This document shows positions 1 to 9,100 of a stretch of DNA of 12,562 nucleotides, piece by piece; position 1 is the stretch's first letter; every line of letters starts with the position of its first letter. Made by a program: the position numbers and the translations under genes. A model generated the notes under the pieces. The model saw only the letters and a list, made by a program, of their open reading frames with translations. It ran no database searches and had not been told where the DNA came from. Source of the stretch: Bacteroides sp. (lineage in GTDB: Bacteria > Bacteroidota > Bacteroidia > Bacteroidales > Bacteroidaceae); assembly GCA_019412865.1 (NCBI GenBank), contig DXOJ01000247.1, positions 1 through 12,562 on the forward strand, in the 5' to 3' direction.

Positions 1-17
1 AAGTCTTACAAGAAGTA

Positions 18-47
18 AACCATATTCCCGACATCAGGAATATGGTT
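18..47 (-). terminator. Probable terminator hairpin after the lysis gene
   Basis: There is a perfect 11-bp inverted repeat, AACCATATTCC at 18-28 and GGAATATGGTT at 37-47, with an 8-base loop. It lies 16 bases after the amidase stop. On the minus strand the stem is followed by TACTTCTTG, a weak T-tract, so intrinsic termination may be imperfect. It is the only such hairpin noticed at the end of the operon; whether it also serves a convergent gene outside the window is unknown. Confidence 0.65.
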
Positions 48-63
48 ATATAAATTAGCGCTT

Positions 64-558
64 TCATGGCCGGATCACTGTATTACGAAGAAAATTAGAA
101 AACTCAGAACGAACATCAAAGCAGGGACAAGCCTTGATATACTCAGCCGGTTCTACTTCACCGCTGCCGTCCAAGTCAGGCGAAGTATCTCGATGTCCGA
201 GAAGTTCGATTATAGGATACTCCTTGCAAAGCTTTGCAACTAATTCCCGCAAACTGGCTTTTTGAGCCGTAGTCCGTGTATCTGCAGGCTTACCGTTTGC
301 ATCCAGTCCACCGATATAACAGATTCCAATACTGTGCTTATTATACGATGTAGTAGAAAACCCCTTCGTATTACAATGCGCCCCATCAATGCTCATTGGT
401 CGTCCATTCTCTACCATTCCGTCCAAGTCAATGACGAAGTTATAACCGATCTGACTAAAGCCTCTTTGTTTGTGCATCCGGTCAATGTCTTTAGCACGTA
501 AATCTTGCCCGGCACGTGTGGCCGAGCAATGAATAATAATCGAATCAATAGTTTTCAT
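64..558 (-). CDS. N-acetylmuramoyl-L-alanine amidase (T7-lysozyme-like endolysin)
   Basis: This 164-residue protein is a single Amidase_2/PGRP-type domain with no cell-wall-binding domain or signal peptide. It would cleave the amide bond between N-acetylmuramic acid and the L-alanine of the peptide stem, freeing phage from the cell. Landmarks align well with T7 lysozyme: IIHCSAT with H10 as first zinc ligand, GYNFVID with Y39 (T7 Y46), SIGICYIGG at 76-84, GHRDTSPD with H122 as second ligand, and KACPCFDV with K142 and C144 (T7 K128 and C130). A D-rich DLDGSGEVEP stretch between H122 and K142 is an insertion relative to T7. All catalytic and zinc residues are present, so it is probably active. 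Without a signal peptide it needs a holin for access. It overlaps the upstream gene by ATGA and has a strong ribosome site. Confidence 0.97.
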   Translation of the reverse strand: MKTIDSIIIHCSATRAGQDLRAKDIDRMHKQRGFSQIGYNFVIDLDGMVENGRPMSIDGAHCNTKGFSTTSYNKHSIGICYIGGLDANGKPADTRTTAQKASLRELVAKLCKEYPIIELLGHRDTSPDLDGSGEVEPAEYIKACPCFDVRSEFSNFLRNTVIRP

Positions 559-941
559 TTCTTTTCCTCCTTATCTTTAGTTATTGTAACTCTACGCGGT
601 GGAATACGACGACTACAGTCATTATCAGGTCGATCACAACGATTATGTTCAGCATCCTTCAACTGTAGTTCCAACTCGTGACATTTATGTATCCAAATTA
701 ATTTATCATTCTGCTCATTACGTAATTCAACATAGATAGCATCTATTTTCGTGTCACGCTGTGCAATACGATCCTCTAGCCAATCCACTTGTTTACGTTC
801 ATTCTCATCTTCCATAGAGTCAGCAGAAGCATCCTCCTTTCGAGCATTTGTTTTACGATTTACCCAAAAGGTTACAAGCCATGTGATTGTTGAAGTACCA
901 CCTATTGCTCCCAGTATTGCTAACCAGTCGTTTAGTTCCAT
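555..941 (-). CDS. Membrane-anchored coiled-coil protein, probable lysis factor
   Basis: This 128-residue protein begins 22 bases after the fibre stop, with an A-rich leader (AAAGAAATAGAAAAG). One hydrophobic segment lies at residues 6-27 (WLAILGAIGG to TFWV), followed by a basic NRKTNARK flank. A charged stretch predicted as helical or coiled coil spans about 45-100, and a cysteine-containing basic tail follows (C102, C109, RRIPPRR). Single N-terminal helix plus long charged helix is the layout of an inner-membrane spanin or of a small single-pass holin. It lies directly upstream of the amidase with an ATGA overlap, which supports a lysis role. No lipobox is present. Spanin versus holin cannot be decided by reading alone; no other holin candidate lies between the fibre and amidase genes. 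Confidence 0.85.
   Translation of the reverse strand: MELNDWLAILGAIGGTSTITWLVTFWVNRKTNARKEDASADSMEDENERKQVDWLEDRIAQRDTKIDAIYVELRNEQNDKLIWIHKCHELELQLKDAEHNRCDRPDNDCSRRIPPRRVTITKDKEEKK
564..572 (-). promoter_or_regulatory. Strong Shine-Dalgarno-like ribosome site before the amidase
   Basis: The minus strand carries AAGGAGG (566-572) seven bases before the amidase ATG at 558. This is the only near-consensus site in the operon. It overlaps codons for the Lys/Glu-rich end of the preceding gene, so it could partly be a by-product of that composition. Bacteroidota usually rely little on such sites. Confidence 0.6.
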
Positions 942-963
942 ACTTTTCTATTTCTTTATATAT

Positions 964-2895
964 TCATAAAGTTTTCCAAACAACCGACGTAAATCCATTA
1001 TCAGGAATAGCTATTGCACGTAATAATTTACCATTTTCCAATGCCATTATCGACGTAGATGGTAGGCCAAAACTTGGACCATACAAGAATAAATCATCAC
1101 CTGACATATTATATATTTGAAGTAATTTACCATTATTCTCTATATTTCTTCCCGGAGCTATTCTTTTAATACCAGATGAATTGGCTGTTAATAGCAGATT
1201 ATAATTTTCATCTAATTTTTCAATCACAGATTCAGTTGTTGCTTCCACAAAAGGAGTAGCTAAAGACCCTGTAAATATTCCCCCATTAGCCTCTATTCTT
1301 CCTTTAAATAAATATTGTTTATTTATAGGATCAAGCTCAAATACAACCTCACTGTCTACAAGAGCAAATATACCAGTACGTTTATTCCCATCTGCACCTG
1401 TAAGACAATCCTTGCCTTGTGCAATTCCGGTTAACTTGCCATCCGCTGATTTTGTGCCCGAAAACATTTTAGGAGTAACAATATACTCTTCTCCTAGTTC
1501 CGTTGCGTATCCGTTCCATTTCTCAATCCACGGAAGAAGATTTGCATCCTTTCCCGGCTCCCCCTTTACCCGTATAGGATCACCCCATTCACCTGAATTC
1601 GCACTTTCCGCTACTTTTTGAGAAATCCAAACGACGGATGCCGTTGAATTCGTGTGCCAGCCTTTCGTTGTACCATCTCCGATAGGTTTTTCCGGTTCTT
1701 CTTCACTGTCATGATAGGTTATATACACCCTCATTCCATCCTTACCCGGTTCACCGTCGGCACCGGGTGTGCCATCAATTCCATTTGTTCCATCCGTCCC
1801 GTCATTACCATCTGCTACCATTAATTCCCATGCCAATCCATTATAAATATAAACTCGACCGTTATCCATATCACGATACACCCAATTCTTTTGAGGATTA
1901 GCAGGAGGAGTAGAAGAGTCTCCCTTCCAAACAATATCAAGACCATCCTTTCCATCTTCACCGTTTACTCCATCCAGACCATCTTTGCCATCCTTCCCCG
2001 GTTCACCTTTTAAGTTTGTCTTAGATTCATCATCAAGGTTATTCCAAGTTAAGGTTACACCTGAACCAAGAGTAACTTTGTTTGTGGCAGGACTATACAC
2101 AATGTTTCCCTTTCCAAGATTAACTGAACCATCAGGAGACAACTCATAAATAACAGCACCTTTATCATCCACCGCTTTTACCATGCCGTTGACACTATAA
2201 AATCCTTTCAATCCATTACCCCCCGGGATATTCCCTCCCATACGTACTTTGACCTTACCGTCCCAGTTCTTTGAATCAAGATCAAACATCACGTCAATAG
2301 CCGGCTGACCTGTTTCGTCGGCATGCATATAAATTGCAGACTGACGAGCTTTGTTTTGCGAGTTACCGAATTGTACTAGTTCATCACCTGCAGCGGGAAC
2401 ATTAAGAACATTACCGGATTCATCTTTATCAAATTCCGATAAAGGCACGTGTAAGGTTTTTGTCTCTACATCAACCGATGATACTTCGACATGATAAAGT
2501 TTTGTCTTATCTCCTACGAATGTCTGACAGCGCACGAAATCATGCGCAACAATGCTCACATCTTCATCCTCCAACTCGATAAGGTATTCTGTACCATCGT
2601 CAGAGATTCGAGCAGACTTTACTTTCCCGTGTCCTTGACTTATTGTTTGTGCACCGATTATCGCTCTAATTTTTGAGATCAACATTTCAAAAACAAGCAT
2701 AGTCTCACGAACTACGATTGTATCAATCTCCAGTTTCCATTTACCAGTCATGTACTCCCAGAGTTTCCAACCATGTCCTGCAAAGCCGGACATGAAATCT
2801 TCCACATACTCTTTTACTCCATTCGCTAATTTCCGGCCGGTCTCTTTCACCGAACAGAGAAAGCCGTAAAATTTACCGTTACTTAATATTGCCAT
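964..2895 (-). CDS. Phage tail fibre with collagen-like Gly-X-Y tracts
   Basis: This protein has 643 residues and starts at 2895 inside the end of the preceding gene, with an A-rich leader (ACAAAAAAT) typical of Bacteroidota. Residues 1-90 contain helices ending in MLISKIRAIIGAQTISQGHG, probably the attachment and trimerisation segment. Residues 90-290 are beta-rich, with YELSPDGSVNLGKGNIVY. Collagen-like tracts follow at 297-320 and 362-388, with a short third patch at 445-451 (GEPGKDA). A compact module (WKGDSS...NWVYRDMDNGRVYIYNG) separates the first two, and another (VYITYHDSEEEP...SVVWISQKVA...WGDPI) lies between the second and third. The C-terminus (about 525-643, FKGRIEANGGIFTG onward) resembles tail-fibre tips. 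No autoprotease or chaperone motif was recognised. It is likely a trimeric fibre that recognises capsule or another surface glycan; receptor identity cannot be read from sequence. Confidence 0.93.
   Translation of the reverse strand: MAILSNGKFYGFLCSVKETGRKLANGVKEYVEDFMSGFAGHGWKLWEYMTGKWKLEIDTIVVRETMLVFEMLISKIRAIIGAQTISQGHGKVKSARISDDGTEYLIELEDEDVSIVAHDFVRCQTFVGDKTKLYHVEVSSVDVETKTLHVPLSEFDKDESGNVLNVPAAGDELVQFGNSQNKARQSAIYMHADETGQPAIDVMFDLDSKNWDGKVKVRMGGNIPGGNGLKGFYSVNGMVKAVDDKGAVIYELSPDGSVNLGKGNIVYSPATNKVTLGSGVTLTWNNLDDESKTNLKGEPGKDGKDGLDGVNGEDGKDGLDIVWKGDSSTPPANPQKNWVYRDMDNGRVYIYNGLAWELMVADGNDGTDGTNGIDGTPGADGEPGKDGMRVYITYHDSEEEPEKPIGDGTTKGWHTNSTASVVWISQKVAESANSGEWGDPIRVKGEPGKDANLLPWIEKWNGYATELGEEYIVTPKMFSGTKSADGKLTGIAQGKDCLTGADGNKRTGIFALVDSEVVFELDPINKQYLFKGRIEANGGIFTGSLATPFVEATTESVIEKLDENYNLLLTANSSGIKRIAPGRNIENNGKLLQIYNMSGDDLFLYGPSFGLPSTSIMALENGKLLRAIAIPDNGFTSVVWKTL
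1732..1812 (-). repeat. Collagen-like tract 2 of the tail fibre
   Basis: Residues 362-388 hold about nine Gly-X-Y triplets (DGNDGTDGTNGIDGTPGADG and onward, ending GEPGKDGM). This tract is richer in Thr and Asp than tract 1. It sits between two compact modules, so the fibre probably alternates rods and knobs. Confidence 0.9.
1936..2007 (-). repeat. Collagen-like tract 1 of the tail fibre
   Basis: Residues 297-320 are eight uninterrupted Gly-X-Y triplets, beginning GEPGKDGKDGLDG. There is no hydroxyproline-type GPP; stability would come from Lys-Asp and Lys-Glu pairs across chains, as in other bacterial and phage collagens. It implies a trimeric rod. The DNA shows recurring ggatgg/gatgg units on the coding strand that could allow triplet-number variation. 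Confidence 0.9.
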
Positions 2896-3130
2896 ATTTT
2901 TTGTATTTTACTTGTCGCACGCTTTCCGGTAAAGAATCTTCCGGCATATCCGTCTCCTCATAATGTTCGGGAATCTCGAAAAGCGGTTCTTCCAAACGCT
3001 CTCCGCCAAGGTAGTAGGTGTATCCCAAATATATCTCCGAACCCACTATCAGACCGTCAGATATTCTCCTTAGAACCTTTCCATCACCGGCTTCTATTAC
3101 ATTTATTCCGTTTCTATTTTTCGTTTCCAT
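2879..3130 (-). CDS. Conserved-looking small phage protein of unknown function (83 aa)
   Basis: The ATG lies two bases after the giant gene's TAA, and the 3' end overlaps the fibre gene's start by 17 bases, so it is embedded in the operon and likely translationally coupled. Visible features are VLRRISDGLIVGSEIYLG (residues 19-36), a tyrosine-rich GYTYYLGG strand, then EEPLFEIPEHYEE (47-59), an acidic stretch, and a basic C-terminus (KYKKYGNIK). No signal peptide, membrane segment or cysteine is present. I associate this RISDG...GYTYYLGG...EEPLFEIPEHYEE layout with short genes next to tail-fibre genes in Bacteroides prophages, but know no assigned function. A minor baseplate part or a fibre-assembly helper are both possible. 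Confidence 0.85.
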   Translation of the reverse strand: METKNRNGINVIEAGDGKVLRRISDGLIVGSEIYLGYTYYLGGERLEEPLFEIPEHYEETDMPEDSLPESVRQVKYKKYGNIK

Positions 3131-3132
3131 AC

Positions 3133-6100
3133 TTAATACGCTTCAGCTACTGTAGAAATTGTTATATCCTGCATATAATTATTGACTGTTATATTGAAAC
3201 CTGTTTTACTTGCAGGAATGTCGTAAATACCATTAAGAGCAATATTCACATATTCCTTACCGTCTATCATAACACTTACAGAATCACCGTTACCTCTAAT
3301 ACCGGTTACTTTCAGGTATAAAGACTTTTCATACACTATATCGCCCATATACAAGTCTCCATCGGAGGAAGCTACAACAGAGCTGCCCGCAAAATCCCAG
3401 GCGGGATTCACCGCTCCAAGCGTTATAAGTCTTACAGCGGTTCTTGACTCTTCAGGATTGTATTCGTACATTTTCGTAGGGACATATCCGGCATACTCTG
3501 ACACCGGATGTATCTTGGATGCCACGCCCGACCATGTGGAGGCGGCTTTATAGGCATCGACCGATTCATCGGGGACGTAGAAAGCGGCCTGATTGTTAAG
3601 TCCGGCGTATTCCACGGTAGGCGGAACGGTGGCGTACAGAATTGTTGCGCTCACGCTGGTGGTTCCTCCGCACAATGCCTGCCCGATATTTGTCACCTGC
3701 CCCTTGAACACCAGCACTTTCAGATTCGGGCAGTTTTCAAACCCGCGTAAAGACGTGTAAGTTATTCTTTCATCCATGCAGCAGGCGGTCACCGGAGTCC
3801 CTGATAAAAAGTATATAGGAATTGAATCAACCAATCCTTCCAGCCTTCCGAAGTCGCATTCCTCCAGTGAATAGCAATTTTTAAATGAAAGTACAGAATA
3901 ATGAGAGCCAACCCCGTTTGTAGGCGATATATTAAACGATTCCAACTTGAATCTTTTCAATTTCGCGCAATCACCAAACCCCTGATTTATTATAAATTGA
4001 GTTATCCCTTTCGGAAGCACATAATCCTTCATCGTGAACTCCTCCAGCTCCGCGCATTGGTAAAAGGGCATATAAGACCCTCCTCCGCCTGTTTCCAGAT
4101 ACGTGCATGAATCCGGCAGGTTGGCTTTCTTTATTTTTGTCCCGTAAAACGCCCGGTTTCTGATAATTTGCAGGTTGGGCGGAAACACGGCTTCTTCAAG
4201 GCTGGTCATTTCGAAAGCCATCGGCTTGATCTCCGTACAGTTCCTGAATGATTCAAATCCTTTCAACGAAGTGATGCCCGCATACTCCGGATTTGCGATT
4301 CCCGACAGGAACGATTGGGGTATTTCCGTCACCATGTCCGCTTCCGGCTGTGTGAGTCCCTCATCCCCGTTGGTATTCCACATTTCCATGACCCTTGCCA
4401 ACACGACAGGGTCGGTGAACCGGATAAAGTACTCGCCCGTGATGTTCAGCGTCAGCCTGTTGAAATACTCCCGCAACGTATTGGCAGTATCCTCATAGCA
4501 ATTGGCGTTGATGTTCAGCGTGCCTTCAAGAACCGGGCGAGGATCATCACCAGCTACACCGGAACTATTAAGTCCAACATAAGTCCCGTCTGCTAGCTTT
4601 CCAAGGTTATCAAGCATTTCGGCTCCATTCTCATTATAGGTATATTCCCCGAACACTGCACGTACACGTTTAAGGGCATGTGCTTCTCCCTGCCCCTGTT
4701 GCGCATCCATAACTTTTATCAGAAGATCAATAGGGCTGATCTTAGGACACCCGGATACAAAAAAGTCTGTGATTCTTTCAGCACAATCATCTATTAAAAC
4801 TCCGTTTTGAGTTAATAAAGGAAAGTTCTGTAATGTCAGATACCTGTTCGTGGATGGATATTGTACCAGTTCCAGACACCCGCCTTGCGGAAGCCTTATC
4901 TGCGTAAGTGACGTTCCATCAGCCCAAACCTTACGTAAATGCGTACATACGGAAAGGTCAAGAGAACCGGCCAACGTGGCTATGTTAGACAAAAGGATAG
5001 ATTGCAGAGATACACAATCCGAGATAGTAAGTCCTGTGATCGCAATAATAATCCGTTCTGTACGGCTTCCAAGTTCCAGTTCACGCAACATTCTTCCTTT
5101 GATGATAAGGTTGCCGTTGACGTTTTTATCATGCCACTTACCAATACTCATTAGCCAACTGGCTCCCTGAATGATATTTTGCTGGTCACCTGTGCCGCCA
5201 AGGTCGATAACCATTCTGCATACCTGTCCCGCCTTTGTCCTGCTCCCCTTTACAATTGATGTACCGTTTGCAATAGTGGGATACATATCGATGGCGGGAA
5301 TTATATCATAGGCGATAGCGTTTCCGGCAGCACGGACATTTATTGAATCTGTTCCATTTGCAGAATACTCCCCAAAACTATATTTTGAAGACATATACTG
5401 GATGCGCTTTTTCATCCATGCCGTTTCCGCGCTGTATAAATCCCCTAGTTCCTGTGTCAATGGGTCAGTATCATTCGTGTATCGTCCGGCATTCATCATT
5501 AGCTTGGCATTCTCATAGCGTTTAGAATCTTCATTCACTGTTACAGCCGGAAAATACTCTTTCACGTTGAGATAGTATTTCTGGTACCATGCATAAACTT
5601 TTTCTGCATGAGTACCGGATTTTAAGCCGCCTAATACCTCCATAGCCGACATCATAGAACGCATCCCTGCAGCAAGTTCGTCCGGAAACGCCAGTTCCAA
5701 CAGATTCCAGAACACGGAAGTTTCTCCATTCCATACTGAAGCCCCCGTATCATAGTTGTCATGCACTTCGACATAATACCCTTTTCGAAGTTGTCCCTGA
5801 TTGGTGATAGGCATTATTGTATCAAGGTCGTCCTGTCTCCATTTCCATTTACAACCTTCCCCGAAACAATACGGATATGTGTTTTTCGCCCGGTTGTCGG
5901 TAGCAGCTACAAATTCGGTAAAGTTGTGATGGAATATTGCGTCGGAAATATCAAAATAGGTCTTAGCTTCAGCTCTAAATTTGGCAACACGGGCATTGAT
6001 GAAAAGCGTATTCAGTTCATCATTTGTTTTTCCTACCAAATCAGCACTTGATAAACCGTACCCCTTATTTACAAGTTGGGATATCAGGTTTATTTGTCCT

Positions 6101-9100
6101 TCACCTATATCAGATGGTATGAACCTTTTTTCAGCCGCCTCATAGTAATACAGGTTATACAGGTCAGTGTCACCCGGCTTTGCGATCCAGTAGTCCACAC
6201 CGTTTTCCTTATAGCTGGTCGCATCAGCGTTCAATTCTACCAGCGTCCCGTCAAACGGACAAATTCTGCTCGAACAGGAATAAGCTAGATTATAGGCAGG
6301 TATCCAGTATTTTATATTCTCCGTAAGTCCGCCGTCAAGATCGATACTGTTTTCTCCGTTATACTGCCATGACTCCTCGTCCTCGTTATATGTGATTCTG
6401 GTCGTATTCCAAGGCACACGGAACAAGGCGGGAAGTGGTGAGTTGTCGGCTCCCTCGATTGAGATGAGACCAGGAAACAAATCGGTATCATAGCCAAAAC
6501 AATACTTGTCCCCCTTGTCCGGACCACCTGTGAATTCACCCATACAGGTATATACTATTTCCCCCTCGTCATTAAGTTCCTTGCGGAAAGCCATAAAGGG
6601 TTCCTGATAGACAGATACGCGGACTTTCGGATCAAGAGCCATTGCTTCATTAGTGAGTCCGAGCTGTTTATACAAATCCGTATATGAATTAACCGAACCA
6701 GCCTTGTGGTCTTGCATGGATGATGCCCAGTTTTTCTTGAATGTAACTGACGCACATGCGGGAACGTTATCAAACATGATAAACTTCTTTGTGGTTGTTG
6801 ACCCATCAGCATAAGTAATAACAGATTTCGTCTTGTCAACCTTACACTTTTCATTCCATTCCCAGTATTTTTTAGAAGATGTGCCCTGACCACTCATTTC
6901 CACATTTGTGATAGACACGTTTCGTTCCGGGCGGTTTACAAATTGTATTTCAAGCGTACCTGTTCTCTTTGCGGTATCATCGTATGAAGGGAATATGTTA
7001 TCGAATACAAAGACATTCATTTTTGCCCTTATGGCATCGAAGTCTAACTGTGTGGCCATTGCGTCATAAAGATTGTTATTCTCGCTTTCTTCAACCTTTT
7101 CATCGGTGCCGGGCAACCAATTGACATAATTCTTATGTACTGCATTGGAACCTAGACCAGTTTCATATATACGGATTCCATAGACATCCACGTCAGCATA
7201 GTCAGAACCTATAATTATATCTCCATTCTGCGCCCAATAATCATTTGATTCGTAAAGGAAAGTACGATTCTTTTTTCCATTGATATAAATAGAGCAAAGA
7301 TTAAATCCGGCATTCCCATACATATTTGGTGAAATGGTCATAGCTATCCTAACACGTACACCATCATCGGTTGGAATTGATTGTAACTCCTCATTTTTAA
7401 GAGACTGGCTACACGGCCAGATGTTGTTGGCATAAATATTAAGTCCGGTAAATCCTTGCCCATCCGGTACCGACAAAGTAATAATAGGCTCGGAGTAGTC
7501 GGTAACATTATAAATCTTATAATCCAGTTCAATGGTTTTCCCATTACGGGCACTTTCTATTTCAAAAGGCTTGTAACCGATATCCAACAAACTTCCGGCC
7601 ATCATTCTTAATACACGGTTTCCGTCACTGTCTACAGTCCATCCGTCGTTATTCCAGTTCATGCCTTCCCATTCGGCTGCGATTTGAGAACTGTCTATTT
7701 CATTGATAATCTTTTGGTAATTTGACTGACTGTTAGTACGTGTACGCGGGTTCATGTAAAAGACTGATCCGGCTGTAGCGGAAAAGCCGGAAGAGTTGCT
7801 CACAGGGAAGATCATAATATCGGTCAAAGGCTCTCCATTATCCGATACGGCTACAGAGATTTCAAAGTCCGTATCATCCACGGTTTCAATCTCCATTGCA
7901 TAAGAGAAGCTGTTTTTCGTGTTGGTCGGTATCGTGCTCTCTTCACTGGTATAGACGGTAAGGTCATCCATTTTTATGGAGAACGTACCGCTTGTGGCCG
8001 TGGCGTCACCGTCATAGACGGCATATTCGAAAAGCTTGTTGTTCGCCCAGTTGGAAGCCTTATCAGAGAGGCTGTTCACGCACATCAGCTTCACCTGCTC
8101 GCCTTCCGATGCGCACATGATATTGAAAGACACCGTTTTGGTTTTAATGGTGCCATCGGAGTTTTCAAGATAAACGGATAATTTGTATACACCCGTCTGT
8201 TCGGGGTGGTCAATAGAGAAATTCAAAGCGGTATCCGTATAGATAACGTTTCCCAGTACTTGTTCGTACCCCTTGGCGTAGTTCTCTCCCTCAAGAGTGA
8301 CTTTGAGTGTCTTGTTCACGTTTCCGGAGATGTAGAGGGGAATAGAAATTGCTCCAGAGTAGAGTGTCCACCACTGGAAGGTATCGGCCTTGACGGACAA
8401 TGAAGTCATCGTCACGTTATAGGTATAAGCCGGGGTAGCCTGTCCGGTCACCTCACCAGTGATCTTCACCATGATCGAGTTGGCTCCATTCGCCAGATAC
8501 TCCGCAATGTCTACTTTTGTGGCGGTAATGGAGATTACCATCAAGGTTTTTATCAGGGTGTAGTCCGTGCTGACGGAGTTCTTGATGAATATCTCGCACT
8601 TGCCACGTTCTCCCGTATTTTCATAAGGGTCATTGTAGCTGTATCGCTCCTGTGAGATGAAGGTGAAGTTGAGAACGCAGGGTTCGCCCTTTTGTGAGGT
8701 AAAGGACTTGTCACCGTTATTTTGGACACGGATATAGTATTGAACTCCGGTGGTGGAGTCAAGACGCTGGTAGATATCGTTGACGGAATCCTGCAGACTG
8801 TCTATTTCCTCTGAATGGATTGCGATAACTTCTTTATCCGCATCGGTGAAGTCATTGGTAGATAAATCTTTTCCATCCACTTTATCTACTTTTTTGTCAA
8901 TAAGTTCCCGAAGTACGGTATCATCAAAATTTGTCTGATAATCTACCCATTCGCCATTTTTATATTGATACTCCTTATCTGTCTCTTTTACATAGACGAC
9001 ACAGCCTTCTGTTAATCGGTCGGCTGTAATGGCATTCCTTGCGTCAATAGTAGATACCTCCTTATGACCACCTTTACCATAAATAGAATAGTGCGTAGGA

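Noticed and set aside
64..558. T7 lysozyme-like inhibitor of a phage RNA polymerase
   Set aside because: Resemblance to T7 lysozyme is in the amidase fold and catalytic residues; no phage-type RNA polymerase is seen, so the polymerase-inhibition role has no support here.
1732..2007. Short repeated units that might suggest a CRISPR-like or satellite array
   Set aside because: They are in-frame Gly-X-Y codon repeats with no spacers.
4175..5170. Several plus-strand open frames of 70-107 codons
   Set aside because: All are antisense to the giant tail gene, contain unlikely compositions, and show no recognisable domain or leader.
6312..6893. Minus-strand frames overlapping the giant gene in another phase
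   Set aside because: They are fully nested in a long coherent coding frame and their translations look random; no sign of programmed frameshifting such as a slippery heptamer with a downstream hairpin was noticed.
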